Origin: Tenericutes bacterium MZ-XQ
GTDB lineage: Bacteria > Bacillota_I > Bacilli_A > Acholeplasmatales > Acholeplasmataceae
Assembly: GCA_002838205.1 (NCBI GenBank)
Contig: CP017950.1
Coordinates: 124,001 to 188,000, forward strand
DNA: 64,000 nucleotides
Direction: 5' to 3'
A program made the translations under genes and the position numbers. Below are positions 1-8,524 of the stretch, piece by piece. The notes under the pieces were generated by a model. The model saw only the letters and a program-made list of their open reading frames with translations. It ran no database searches and had not been told where the DNA came from. The stretch's first letter is position 1. Each line of letters starts with the position of its first letter.

Positions 1-576
1 GAAGAAAACAATGAACTTGAAATCAATAACATCATAGAAATCGCTAAAAATGGACATGCAGATTTGATTGCGATTGGTAATGAGGTTTTGCTTAGAGAAG
101 ATTTAGAAGTTGAACAACTTATAGATTATATCAAAAGAGTAAAAGCTGCTGTACCACATGTTCCAGTAGGATATGTAGATGCTTATTACATGTTTGTGAA
201 TTATCCAGAAATTGTAGATGCATGTGATGTTATATTTGCGAACTGTTATCCTTTTTGGGAACATTGCGCACTTGATATTTCAGTAGAATACATGAAAAAA
301 ATGTATGAACTTGCTGTTAAACATGCAAAAGGAAAACCTGTTGTGATTAGCGAAACAGGTTGGCCAACAAAAGGTGAACAATATGGAGGAGCTGTTCCTT
401 CATATGAGAATGCCATGAGATATTTTATTAACACCTATGAGTGGGCTAATCAAGAAAACATCCACCTATTTTATTTTTCATCATTTGATGAAATATGGAA
501 GATCAATCACGAAGGCGAATACGGTGCATACTGGGGTCTTTGGGATAAGGACGGCAAATACAAATTTAAAAAATAG
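1..576 (+). CDS. GH17 family glucanase-like protein, 5' partial
   Basis: The reading frame is open from base 1, so the gene begins before the window; the apparent start at 64 (TTG) is internal. Family GH17 enzymes cleave beta-1,3-glucans with two glutamates. Here the acid/base Glu sits in an IGNE motif (codon 82-84) and the nucleophile in ETGWPT (codon 352-354), both hallmarks of the family. The C-terminus reads FSSFDEIWK, also typical. The next gene is a second GH17 member 21 bases downstream with a similar layout, so this is a tandem pair, probably one transcript. Secretion cannot be judged without the N-terminus. The substrate (laminarin-like glucan or oligosaccharide) is inferred from family only. 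Confidence 0.8.
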   Translation, partial: EENNELEINNIIEIAKNGHADLIAIGNEVLLREDLEVEQLIDYIKRVKAAVPHVPVGYVDAYYMFVNYPEIVDACDVIFANCYPFWEHCALDISVEYMKKMYELAVKHAKGKPVVISETGWPTKGEQYGGAVPSYENAMRYFINTYEWANQENIHLFYFSSFDEIWKINHEGEYGAYWGLWDKDGKYKFKK

Positions 577-597
577 ATAACAAGAGGGACTTACACG

Positions 598-1509
598 ATG
601 AGTATTACTTATGGAAAAGCTATATGTTATTCTGGATATAGAGAAGGGCAAAACCCTATGGCAAAGCTATATCCTAGTAAAGAAGAAATATATGAAGATT
701 TAAAAATATTAGAAAAAGATTTTGATTACATTCGTATGTATGATGCATCTTTGTATACATTAAAGACATTAGAAGTCATCAAAGAGAATCAAATGAATCT
801 GAAGGTTATGCTCACCATGAACTTATTAGGTGAGATTAGCAACCACAACTGTAGTTGGGGTGGTACATATACAGTTTCAGAAATTGCCAACAACATTTTA
901 AATAACCAAACTGAGTTAGAACAAACTATACGTTATGCTAATATGTTTTCGGATATTGTTTTAGCTGTATCTGCAGGAAATGAAAGCATACCCGAGTGGA
1001 ATGAAAACTTAGTCAGTGCTGGTCGTATTTTATACTTTGTAAAAGAACTCAAAAAACATACAGATGTTCCTGTAACTTACTGTGATAATGTACACTATTG
1101 GAATCGTGAGTTAAGAGAAGTTGCAGAAGAAATTGATTTTATCAGTATTCATTTATATCCAGTTTGGGAAGGTAAAAATGTTTCGGAATCAATTGATCAA
1201 ACCATTGAGGGATATGAGTATATTAAAAAATTATATCCGAATAAACAAGTGGTGATTACAGAAACCGGATGGCCAACTCAATCCAGTAATCATCAGATTC
1301 GTCCGCACGTGGCAAATGAATATAATCAAAAAATATTTAACTCAGTGATTGATCAGTGGTCAGAAAAAAACAAAATCACGTGTTTTTTCTTCGAGGCTTT
1401 TGACGAGACGTGGAAAGGTTCAAATGATCCACAAGAACCAGAAAAGCATTGGGGCTTTTATGGTATTGATAGAAAACCGAAACTGATTAAGCATGAATGT
1501 AATACATAA
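598..1509 (+). CDS. GH17 family glucanase-like protein (303 aa)
   Basis: Compact single-domain GH17 protein. The acid/base glutamate is E129 in SAGNES and the nucleophile E222 in ITETGWPT. The N-terminus (MSITYGKAICYSGYREG) begins directly in the barrel, with no signal peptide, so the protein should be cytosolic and would act on imported oligosaccharides rather than on polymer outside the cell. The start ATG at 598 lies 21 bases after the stop of the preceding GH17 gene, with a GAGGGA ribosome binding site. A hairpin terminator follows. An alternative is transglucosylase activity, known for some bacterial GH17 proteins. Confidence 0.85.
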   Translation: MSITYGKAICYSGYREGQNPMAKLYPSKEEIYEDLKILEKDFDYIRMYDASLYTLKTLEVIKENQMNLKVMLTMNLLGEISNHNCSWGGTYTVSEIANNILNNQTELEQTIRYANMFSDIVLAVSAGNESIPEWNENLVSAGRILYFVKELKKHTDVPVTYCDNVHYWNRELREVAEEIDFISIHLYPVWEGKNVSESIDQTIEGYEYIKKLYPNKQVVITETGWPTQSSNHQIRPHVANEYNQKIFNSVIDQWSEKNKITCFFFEAFDETWKGSNDPQEPEKHWGFYGIDRKPKLIKHECNT

Positions 1510-1536
1510 TTAATGAATATTTTTTAGATGATTTTC

Positions 1537-1572
1537 AAAGTACTTTATTATATATGAAGTACTTTTTAATTT
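1537..1572 (+). terminator. Intrinsic terminator after the GH17 pair
   Basis: Perfect 9-bp inverted repeat (AAAGTACTT at 1537-1545, AAGTACTTT at 1557-1565) with a T-rich tail. The stem is AT-rich but well placed after the GH17 stop. Confidence 0.6.
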
Positions 1573-1655
1573 CATCGTTGAAGTGTTCCACCTTTCCTGA
1601 TGAATAAAATGTAGTATAATAAAAACAAATATAAAATGAATAGAAAAGAGAGATT

Positions 1656-2309
1656 ATGAAACTTGCGATTTATGATTTTGATGGAACGTATGTAGATGTT
1701 CAAACTGTACCTTTTGTCTTTAAGTTATGGAAAGAGCAAAATAAAGATCAAAAAGTATTTAAAAGATTATATAGAAAACTCATGACTTGGTATGTCTTGT
1801 ACAAATTAAAAATCGGTTGGAATCATGAAACATTTAGAAAAAATGCAATGGCATTAACAATTGATTTGCTTCATAGTTTGAATGAAGAAGAAAGAAATAC
1901 TTTTCTAAAGGATTTATATATAAAACTTCAACCATACATCAATCAAGACTTAAAAGAACAACTCAGTAAAGATCAAAAAGATGGATATCACACTGTGCTA
2001 TTAAGTGGTAGTTTTGATATTATGCTTATGCCTTTTCTAAATGAAGGATTTGATGATGTGATTGGAACCGTCTCACAAAAAGATGGCAATCTGCTATCTT
2101 ATGAAACTGTAGATATTATAATAAAAAACAAAAAAATAGAAGCTATAAAATCAAAATTTCCTCACGCAGATTTAACACAATCTAAGGCATATGCAGATTC
2201 ATATTACGATTTACCCTTGCTACTCGAGGTGAAAGATGGATATGCTTATCGTCCTGATAAAAAGTTAAAAAGGTATGCAGAGCAATACGGATTAAAGACA
2301 TATAACTAA
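1656..2309 (+). CDS. HAD-superfamily phosphatase (SerB/HAD-IB type)
   Basis: 217-residue haloacid-dehalogenase-fold hydrolase. Motif I is DFDGT with nucleophile D7 and acid D9 at the extreme N-terminus; motif II is the serine of LLSGS near residue 118; motif IV acidic residues are in ADSYYDLPLL near residue 180. This order and the helical cap between motifs I and II fit the HAD-IB (phosphoserine-phosphatase-like) group. The substrate is unknown. The ATG at 1656 follows a GAAAAGAGAG ribosome binding site and a TATAAT box at 1615-1620. It stands alone between two terminators. Confidence 0.8.
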   Translation: MKLAIYDFDGTYVDVQTVPFVFKLWKEQNKDQKVFKRLYRKLMTWYVLYKLKIGWNHETFRKNAMALTIDLLHSLNEEERNTFLKDLYIKLQPYINQDLKEQLSKDQKDGYHTVLLSGSFDIMLMPFLNEGFDDVIGTVSQKDGNLLSYETVDIIIKNKKIEAIKSKFPHADLTQSKAYADSYYDLPLLLEVKDGYAYRPDKKLKRYAEQYGLKTYN

Positions 2310-2316
2310 AAAAATC

Positions 2317-2350
2317 AAAGGGATGCATCTATATGCATTTCTTTTTTTAT
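2317..2350 (+). terminator. Intrinsic terminator after the HAD phosphatase
   Basis: Stem AAAGGGATGCAT (2317-2328) pairs with ATGCATTTCTTT (2333-2344), including two G-U pairs, and is followed by a T tract. Confidence 0.65.
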
Positions 2351-2359
2351 AAATTTTCA

Positions 2360-2406
2360 TTGACTTTGGGTCAGTATTATGATAAATTATAAGTGACCGA
2401 CGGTCA
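2360..2406 (+). promoter_or_regulatory. Promoter with two TetR-type operators
   Basis: A -35 box TTGACT (2360-2365) lies 17 bases before a weak -10 TAAATT (2383-2388). Two copies of a 13-bp inverted repeat flank the -10: TGACTTTGGGTCA (2361-2373, overlapping the -35) and TGACCGACGGTCA (2394-2406, at the transcript start). Their centres are 33 bp apart, about three helical turns, as expected for two repressor dimers on one face. The second copy covers the GTG at 2393, arguing against that codon as the start of the tetR gene. The same operator type recurs at 8121-8133. Confidence 0.7.
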
Positions 2407-2434
2407 GTCAAATAGCGAGAAGGTATATAAATTG

Positions 2435-3013
2435 ATGAATAATGAGAAAAAGGAACATGTTTTGCAGTGTGCAGATAGACTGTTTCACAAGTACGGATAT
2501 CAGATGACCACTGTATCAATAATCGCAGCTAAAGCTCATATATCTAAGGGTGCGATATATCAATATTTTGATAATAAAGAACAGATTGCATATTGTCTAG
2601 TGAGTCAGAAGATAGATTCACTTATCGATCAATTAGCACAGGAAGTCAACTTTAAAGAAAGCAACTCTAAAATTTTATTGAGCTTATATGAGTATACATA
2701 TAGGTCTATAGGCAGTAACGACTGGATATTCGAAACGTCAGATGACATTATACAGTCAATAACTCTAAAAACTTATACGCATAGATTATATAAATATTTG
2801 GAACGTGTGATGTTTACTGAAAACTTAAAATTTATGAGTTGTTTGTCTTTTTACAGTATAAAACTAAAAATGGTATGTGGATCGTTTTATAGATTGTTTC
2901 GTCAAAACATATATATGTCAAATAAACAGGAACAACTCAGAATGTTAGGCATATATTTTAACATGATTCAAAATCACATGCTGGATCATTGTAATGGAGG
3001 TATACATGAGTAA
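2435..3013 (+). CDS. TetR-family transcriptional regulator of the efflux operon
   Basis: 192-residue TetR regulator. The helix-turn-helix lies in residues 10-55 (YGYQMTTVSIIAAKAHISKG, then GAIYQYFDNKEQ); the C-terminal ligand domain is divergent. I place the start at ATG 2435, 11 bases after GAGAAGG, because the longer frame from GTG 2393 would run through an operator. It is the first gene of an operon with an MFS pump, an FtsX permease and an ABC ATPase, and its stop overlaps the MFS start by 8 bases. By family knowledge it probably represses its own operon until a drug or lipid ligand binds. The ligand is unknown. Confidence 0.85.
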   Translation: MNNEKKEHVLQCADRLFHKYGYQMTTVSIIAAKAHISKGAIYQYFDNKEQIAYCLVSQKIDSLIDQLAQEVNFKESNSKILLSLYEYTYRSIGSNDWIFETSDDIIQSITLKTYTHRLYKYLERVMFTENLKFMSCLSFYSIKLKMVCGSFYRLFRQNIYMSNKQEQLRMLGIYFNMIQNHMLDHCNGGIHE

Positions 3014-4292
3014 ATCATATAAGAAATTTTTGTGTATTTCAATTTCACAAATTATATCGACTGTAGGTTCTGGAATCACTACTTTTGCGCTAGCGATATA
3101 TACTTATCAACTCACTAGTTCAGTTATTAGTGTATCTTTGGTTACAATAGCTTCATTTTTACCGATAGTCTTGTTGAATCCATTAGGAGGACTTCTAGCA
3201 GATCGCTTTGATAGAAAACTAATGATGATCATTGGAGATAGTGGTTCTATGTTTGGGCTTTCTACTATGTTCGTGTTATTAAAGTTAGGGTTACTAAATA
3301 TGACATATATTATTATATGTTTGATTTTGAGTTCTGTGTTTTCTGCACTTTTAGAACCGGCCTATAAGTCTTTAGTATCAGAGATGCTTTCAAAAGAAGA
3401 ATACGCCAAAGCATCAGGAATTATCCAGTTAGCAAGTGCAGCTAAGTTTTTAATTGCACCTTTTATTGGTGGGATGCTTATGGCAAATCAGCAACTAGAT
3501 CTAGTTTTGATTATAGATATATCAACGTTTTTTCTAACAGTTGCATCTGTTTCTCTCATTCGTAAACATCAAAGAGATACACATGTTAAATACACAAAAT
3601 TATTAAGTAAACAACAAGTCTTTCAAGGGTACTTTGAAATCAAAAAGAATGCAGGAGTCTTTTATCTAGTACTTTTACTTACTGGGGTGACTTTTTTTGC
3701 GGGATATTATCAAATTCTAATCACACCTTTACTATTAAATCTAGCAAATGAGAAAACACTTGGATACATCCAATCTATCAGTGCTATTGGACTTCTACTA
3801 AGTAGTTTGATTCTATCTATCAAAAATCGATCTCAAGGGTTTTTAAAAATGCTATTTCAAGGCTTGTTCATGATGAGCATTGCACTCTTTTTTACTGGGT
3901 TATCAAAATCTTTATGGATCATTGGGTTATCAAGTTTCATCATATTGTTTTCACTGCCACTCATTAATACAAGTGCTGAAGTGCTCATTAGAAAACATAC
4001 AGATGTGAAACATCAAGGAAGTGTCTGGGGCATGATTGGATTTATAACCCAAACAGGTTATATGATTGCATATTTCACATCCGGATATCTTACAGAAAAA
4101 GTATTTGTTCCACTGAATGAGAAACCTGTAAATATAGAGGTGCTAAAATATATTGCGATTTTCTTTAATCAAGGCATCGGATCAATACTTATGCTTATAG
4201 GTTTATTCATGATGATCTTCACTTTTGGAATGTTTAAAAACACATGTATTAGAAATTTAGAGAATGCTAAGGAGTTAAATTATGTATATTAG
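3006..4292 (+). CDS. MFS efflux transporter
   Basis: 428-residue integral membrane protein with about 12 hydrophobic segments. The MFS motif A loop is visible between TM2 and TM3 as GGLLADRFDRK. It resembles the drug or enterobactin-exporter branch of the family. The true start is ATG 3006, with TGGAGG at 2995-3000; an upstream in-frame ATG at 2994 overlaps that ribosome binding site. It overlaps tetR by 8 bases and the downstream permease by 11 bases, so it is translationally coupled. Export of a toxic compound is inferred from the TetR context. Confidence 0.85.
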   Translation: MSKSYKKFLCISISQIISTVGSGITTFALAIYTYQLTSSVISVSLVTIASFLPIVLLNPLGGLLADRFDRKLMMIIGDSGSMFGLSTMFVLLKLGLLNMTYIIICLILSSVFSALLEPAYKSLVSEMLSKEEYAKASGIIQLASAAKFLIAPFIGGMLMANQQLDLVLIIDISTFFLTVASVSLIRKHQRDTHVKYTKLLSKQQVFQGYFEIKKNAGVFYLVLLLTGVTFFAGYYQILITPLLLNLANEKTLGYIQSISAIGLLLSSLILSIKNRSQGFLKMLFQGLFMMSIALFFTGLSKSLWIIGLSSFIILFSLPLINTSAEVLIRKHTDVKHQGSVWGMIGFITQTGYMIAYFTSGYLTEKVFVPLNEKPVNIEVLKYIAIFFNQGIGSILMLIGLFMMIFTFGMFKNTCIRNLENAKELNYVY

Positions 4293-6624
4293 ATTATTTA
4301 AAAATGACTTTGCTAGGCATAAAACAATATATCTAGCGTTGTGTCTATTTCTAACATTAAGTACTATGCTATTATCATCAGCGATTTACTTAGGTATAAC
4401 ACTTAAAGAAGGTATCAGTGACTTGACTGAACATAGTCAAACACCACATTATATTCAAATGCATTATGGAGAAATCGATGAACAATCATTAATCGATTTT
4501 AATGAATCAATACCGTATATTGAAAATTTCCAAGTTCAAGAAATGATCTCAATAGATCCAAATAAGATTTATATTTCAAAAAATGGACTATCGGAAGTAG
4601 ATGGGGTTATGGATATTAGTTTTGTCAAGCAAAACTCGAATTTTGATTATTTGCTAAATGAAAATAATGAGTTAGCAACTATAGAGCAAGGATCGATTGG
4701 TGTTCCAATATATTACAAAACAAAGTACAATTTAGATTTAATGGACGAAATTGAGCTAAAAGTAGGTTCGAAATCATTTACTTACTACATATCTAGTTTT
4801 ATAAGAGACAGTCAAATGAACTCAGCATTGATTAGTTCCAAAAGATTTTTGCTTAATGATCAAGATATAGAAACATTGAAATCGATGATCAATGAAAGGG
4901 AGTTTTTAATAGCTTATCAATTTGAGAACGAATCTCAAATCAGAGATTTCAGGAGAGCTTATAGACAAACTGATTTGCCAGATTCAGGGCCATCTGTAGA
5001 TATTAGGCTATTTAGACTCATGAATGGTCTTACAGAAGGCATAGTCATCATGATGTTAGCATTTATGAGTTTAGCGATAACCGGGATTGCATTATTAAGT
5101 TTGAAATTCACACTATTAAGTAGTATTGAAGAAGACATAAGAGAAATAGGTGTACTAAAAGCTATTGGGCTATCTGATGGTCAAATTAAGAAATTATATG
5201 TGAGCAAATTTTTATTGCTTTCAATCATTTCAGCTGCAGTTGGGTTTGGGTGCTCTTTTATTTCCAATCAGTTTTTTATAAACAACATCACTCAATATTT
5301 AGGGGAAGTCAGTTTATCATTTGTTGAAAGTATATATCCGTTTTTTGGATTTATGACGATTATCTTCATTGTATATATCTTTACAAATAAAATCCTTAAA
5401 AGATTAGAAGACATTTCAGTAGTTGATACATTTTCATTACGAAATAATCATAACAGTCGTTTTAAAAAAAAGAAATATAAGAACTTGAAATCCGGGAAAA
5501 TACCTGTGCCAATCAATATGGGTGTTCACAAGGTTAAAAGTGAGAAAAAAGCGTATAGACTTTTATATTTCATTTATTTTGTAGCTACAATCATGATGGT
5601 GTTACCGTTTAGTGTTGCAAAGACATTTGAATCAGATGATTTTATCGAATATATGGGCATTGAAAACAGTGACTTAAGATTTGATCTAAGGGTTAATCAT
5701 CAAGATTTCAGAGTTGATGAACTGCTTTTTGAAATTCATGAAGATGATCGGATTGACGATTATAATGTTTATAAAACTTTTCTAATGAAGGCATATAATC
5801 TAGATGATGAGATCGAAGATATATTTGTTGAAGTGAGTGAAAAACATGATTTTAAAATCAAGTATATCGAAGGTAGAAGTCCAGAAAATGATGATGAAAT
5901 TGTACTTTCAACACTAGCAGTTCAAGCCTTAGACCAAACACTAGGTGGAACATTAGAAGTTAAGCAAAATGATCAGATGAGAAGTTTTAAAGTTGTTGGG
6001 ATTTATCAAGACATTACAAATGGTGGAAAAACAGCTAAAATCATTGATCAGTCTTTTGAAGGCGAGTTACTATGGTATATCATTAGCATGAATTTAGAAG
6101 AACCTTCAAGATATCAAGATGTGAAAACAACTTATCAAACAGAGTACGCAAATATTAAGGTTACAAGTATTGATGAATACTTGTCTCAAACACTAGGAAC
6201 AACAATCCATCAGTTAAATAGATTGTCTTGGTTTTCAATAGGAATAGCGTTAATGATCACTGTTTTAGTGACAACACTACTGATGAATATGATGCTTCAA
6301 AAAGAAGAAGGTGATATTGTATTGATGCAATATCTTGGATTTTCTTGGAAGAACATATCTGTTTTTTATCAAACAAGAATCATTTACGTTTTATTAAAAA
6401 GTATTTTAGTGGGACTGATTGCTCATTTGCTAATCGGTAGTGAAGTTGTTAGTGTCATCACAAGAATTTTTGGAGCACCACAAATTGTTTTAAAAAATCA
6501 TTTCGAATTTAATTTTGTATTGGTGCCATTTGTTTTACTTTCTGTCGTTGTAATATCGTTATATATACTATTAGCAAATTACAACAATCAGCGTAATAAT
6601 AAAAAGAAGGAGCAAAAAAAATGA
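4282..6624 (+). CDS. ABC transporter permease with two FtsX domains
   Basis: 780-residue membrane protein. TM1 is at about residues 15-37, followed by a large extracytoplasmic region, three TMs at about 245-365 (first FtsX domain, with the EDIREIGVLKAIGLS coupling segment), a TM near 430, a second soluble region, and three TMs at about 650-775 (second FtsX domain). This 10-TM duplicated layout is that of MacB/BceB-like exporters or mechanotransducers. AAGGAG precedes the ATG. The ATPase partner starts at 6621 with an ATGA overlap. Substrate unknown; peptide-antibiotic resistance or lipid extraction are the usual family roles. Confidence 0.85.
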   Translation: MYIRLFKNDFARHKTIYLALCLFLTLSTMLLSSAIYLGITLKEGISDLTEHSQTPHYIQMHYGEIDEQSLIDFNESIPYIENFQVQEMISIDPNKIYISKNGLSEVDGVMDISFVKQNSNFDYLLNENNELATIEQGSIGVPIYYKTKYNLDLMDEIELKVGSKSFTYYISSFIRDSQMNSALISSKRFLLNDQDIETLKSMINEREFLIAYQFENESQIRDFRRAYRQTDLPDSGPSVDIRLFRLMNGLTEGIVIMMLAFMSLAITGIALLSLKFTLLSSIEEDIREIGVLKAIGLSDGQIKKLYVSKFLLLSIISAAVGFGCSFISNQFFINNITQYLGEVSLSFVESIYPFFGFMTIIFIVYIFTNKILKRLEDISVVDTFSLRNNHNSRFKKKKYKNLKSGKIPVPINMGVHKVKSEKKAYRLLYFIYFVATIMMVLPFSVAKTFESDDFIEYMGIENSDLRFDLRVNHQDFRVDELLFEIHEDDRIDDYNVYKTFLMKAYNLDDEIEDIFVEVSEKHDFKIKYIEGRSPENDDEIVLSTLAVQALDQTLGGTLEVKQNDQMRSFKVVGIYQDITNGGKTAKIIDQSFEGELLWYIISMNLEEPSRYQDVKTTYQTEYANIKVTSIDEYLSQTLGTTIHQLNRLSWFSIGIALMITVLVTTLLMNMMLQKEEGDIVLMQYLGFSWKNISVFYQTRIIYVLLKSILVGLIAHLLIGSEVVSVITRIFGAPQIVLKNHFEFNFVLVPFVLLSVVVISLYILLANYNNQRNNKKKEQKK

Positions 6625-7364
6625 TTAAAGTAGTTAATGTAGATAAAGTTTTTCAAAACAAAGGTGTATCAAATCACGTGATCAACCAATTGAATTTCCA
6701 TGTTTTCAAAAATGAGTTTGTTGGAATCATGGGTAGTTCTGGAAGTGGGAAGACAACACTTTTGCATATATTAAGTAGTATGGGAAAGGCAACTTCTGGT
6801 GACATTATGTTTAATGGACAATCACTGAATGTGCTTAATAATGAACAGTTATCTAAAATCAGACTGGAGAGTATGGGTTTTGTTTTTCAACAACCATATC
6901 TTTTAAAAGATCTATCCATTTACGATAATATTTGTTTACCAGGATATTTAAGTAAGAAAAATTCAAAAGAACTTGTTCAACAACGTGCTATAGAGCTTTT
7001 AAAGAAATTGGACATATATGATATCAAGGATCGACTTATTGATGAAGCATCTGGTGGACAACTTCAAAGGGTATCTATCGCAAGAGCATTAATTAATGAT
7101 CCTGAAGTTGTATTTTGTGATGAGCCAACAGGTGCACTAAATAGTAAAGCTACAGATGATGTGATGAAGATATTGAAGCAGATCAAAGAAGAGGGGAAAA
7201 CAATTGTGTTGGTAACACACGACCCTAAAGTAGCTTCATATTGTGACAGAGTGGCATATATGAAGGATGGGTGTATTGTTGATCAATTGAATCTTCAGCA
7301 AAGCTATGAACAATCAGATACTAGCAAAAATGTGATGTCTTGGTTAGCAAACTTAGGATTTTAA
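6621..7364 (+). CDS. ABC transporter ATP-binding protein (LolD/MacB type)
   Basis: 247-residue ABC ATPase. Walker A is GSSGSGKTT near residues 38-46, the Q-loop is VFQQPYL, the signature is ASGGQLQR rather than LSGGQ, Walker B is VVFCDEPTGAL, and the H-loop is VTHDP. The EPTGAL wording is typical of the LolD/MacB/BceA group that partners FtsX-type permeases, which fits the gene immediately upstream (4-base overlap). It closes the efflux operon; a bidirectional terminator follows. Confidence 0.92.
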   Translation: MIKVVNVDKVFQNKGVSNHVINQLNFHVFKNEFVGIMGSSGSGKTTLLHILSSMGKATSGDIMFNGQSLNVLNNEQLSKIRLESMGFVFQQPYLLKDLSIYDNICLPGYLSKKNSKELVQQRAIELLKKLDIYDIKDRLIDEASGGQLQRVSIARALINDPEVVFCDEPTGALNSKATDDVMKILKQIKEEGKTIVLVTHDPKVASYCDRVAYMKDGCIVDQLNLQQSYEQSDTSKNVMSWLANLGF

Positions 7365-7404
7365 CAACTTGTTGTTTGACTGAAAATGATAACGTAAAAA
7401 AAAT

Positions 7405-7447
7405 ACCTCTTACTAAATATCATAGTAATGAGGTGTTTTTATTTTTT
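7405..7447. terminator. Bidirectional terminator between convergent genes
   Basis: Stem ACCTC-TTACTA (from 7405) pairs with TAGTAATGAGGT (to 7434) with one bulged A. A T-rich tail follows on the plus strand, and the A tract before the stem supplies one on the minus strand. It serves the ABC operon and the convergent tetR gene. Confidence 0.75.
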
Positions 7448-7467
7448 GCTTTGATTGTATGCTTTGA

Positions 7468-8088
7468 TTATTTTTTGTAAAATGTTGAAAAATATCCTTC
7501 TTTGATGCCAAACATTGACTCAAAAGTATACCAAATCACATAATGTCTATTGGTAAGTTCTAAATCAGTAAATTCAAACAAATGTGCATCAATTAAGAAA
7601 TGAGCAGCTGATAAAATAATTTCAACTTTTTCTTCTGCGTCATCTATTTTAGTCACTTCACCTTCTTGATATGCCTGATTTAGATATGAGACAATGATAG
7701 GTGTTAAACTTTTGATCGTTTCAACAGCAGTTTTCTCTTGTAAAGCACGATTATCTGGCATTTCTAAGTGCGTGACAGCTTGTCTTGTTAGATCCTCAGT
7801 AATCTTATCAGAATGCAGCAACAATCTGATTTTTTCAAGACCAGATAGAGAAGGGTTTTCGTTAAGTTGATGTGCAACATCTAAAATATCATCTAAAGTG
7901 ACTCGAACAATCTCGGTTAGGATATCGTTTTTTGACTCAAAATAATGATAAAAAGTACCTTTTGCGACATCGATGTGTCGTGTAATATCTATAATTTTTG
8001 TTTGCTCGTATCCATTTTTTTCAAATAAGAATTTTGCTGCTTCAATGAGTTCTTTTTTTCGAACTTCAGGTTTTTTTGTAATACGCAT
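7468..8088 (-). CDS. TetR/AcrR-family transcriptional regulator
   Basis: 206-residue regulator. The helix-turn-helix region (about residues 10-55) reads FEKNGYEQTKIIDITRHIDV, then KGTFYHYFESK, a canonical TetR recognition helix. Start ATG at 8088 follows GGTGAT at a good distance. It is convergent to the efflux operon, and its promoter contains the same TGACTTTRGGTCA operator as the other tetR. Autoregulation is therefore likely, and cross-talk between the two regulators is possible. The ligand is unknown. Confidence 0.88.
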   Translation of the reverse strand: MRITKKPEVRKKELIEAAKFLFEKNGYEQTKIIDITRHIDVAKGTFYHYFESKNDILTEIVRVTLDDILDVAHQLNENPSLSGLEKIRLLLHSDKITEDLTRQAVTHLEMPDNRALQEKTAVETIKSLTPIIVSYLNQAYQEGEVTKIDDAEEKVEIILSAAHFLIDAHLFEFTDLELTNRHYVIWYTFESMFGIKEGYFSTFYKK

Positions 8089-8105
8089 GTTTTATCACCA
8101 ATACT

Positions 8106-8134
8106 ATTATATAACAATACTGACTTTAGGTCAA
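8106..8134 (-). promoter_or_regulatory. tetR promoter with embedded TetR operator
   Basis: Read on the minus strand: -35 TTGACC (8129-8134), 17-base spacer, -10 TATAAT (8106-8111). The operator TGACTTTAGGTCA (plus 8121-8133) lies on the -35 and differs by a single base from the copy at 2361-2373. Between here and 8278 no gene or clear structure was seen. Confidence 0.75.
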
Positions 8135-8278
8135 TCGAAGATAATGTGAATTTTTTTTATCCCTTGTAAAAAGTAAGTTTTAAATAAGAAAAACTAGATG
8201 TTGAACATTAAATCATCAAAAAGACAAGTGTATGAAGCACATTAAAAATCTCTTTTTAGAAAATCTTCAATTTAGTCA

Positions 8279-8308
8279 TTGACAGCGCTTTCATTAATAG
8301 TTTATAAT
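8279..8308 (+). promoter_or_regulatory. Lysine operon promoter with cre-like site
   Basis: -35 TTGACA (8279-8284), 18-base spacer, -10 TATAAT (8303-8308). Overlapping the -35 is TTGACAGCGCTTTCAT (8279-8294), which fits the CcpA cre consensus WTGNAANCGNWNNCAW with one mismatch. This position would block RNA polymerase, suggesting catabolite repression of lysine fermentation. Confidence 0.7.
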
Positions 8309-8314
8309 AGTGAT

Positions 8315-8508
8315 GGGAGATACAGAGGCGCAGTTTATTGGTAACTTAAAAGTGATAAGAATTTGATCATTCAATATTTTAAGTGAATGAATAAATTGCC
8401 GAAAATTTAATGAGGATCAAATCATTAGATTTGGTAAGTAAAGGTACACTTTACTTACTGCCATTTTGTAATGGAGAGCTGTGGCATGCAGTTCTCTTTT
8501 TATTTTTT
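8315..8508 (+). promoter_or_regulatory. Lysine riboswitch (L box) with terminator
   Basis: All L-box elements are present. The conserved segment AGAGGCGC starts at 8324. P2 is 8330-8339 with 8390-8399, and P2b is 8344-8351 with 8377-8384. The GCCGAA junction starts at 8398. P3 is 8403-8413 with 8422-8432. A perfect 10-bp stem is 8434-8443 with 8449-8458. A small hairpin (CCATT/AATGG) is at 8461-8474, followed by conserved GGAGAGC. Loop TTTGATC (8362-8368) can kiss loop GATCAAA (8415-8421). The terminator is GAGAGCTG (8474-8481) with CAGTTCTC (8489-8496) plus a T tract. The P1 strand CTGTG (8479-8483), pairing with TACAG (8321-8325), overlaps the terminator's left arm, so ligand-bound P1 should prevent termination. 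Confidence 0.88.
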
Positions 8509-8524
8509 CTCAAGGAGGATAATA

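Noticed and set aside
2393-2434. GTG start giving a longer TetR protein
   Set aside because: The extension overlaps a perfect TetR-type operator and has no ribosome binding site; ATG 2435 has one.
8471-8524. ATG 8471 as start of the first lysine-operon gene
   Set aside because: It lies in the riboswitch terminator and lacks a ribosome site; ATG 8525 follows AAGGAGG.
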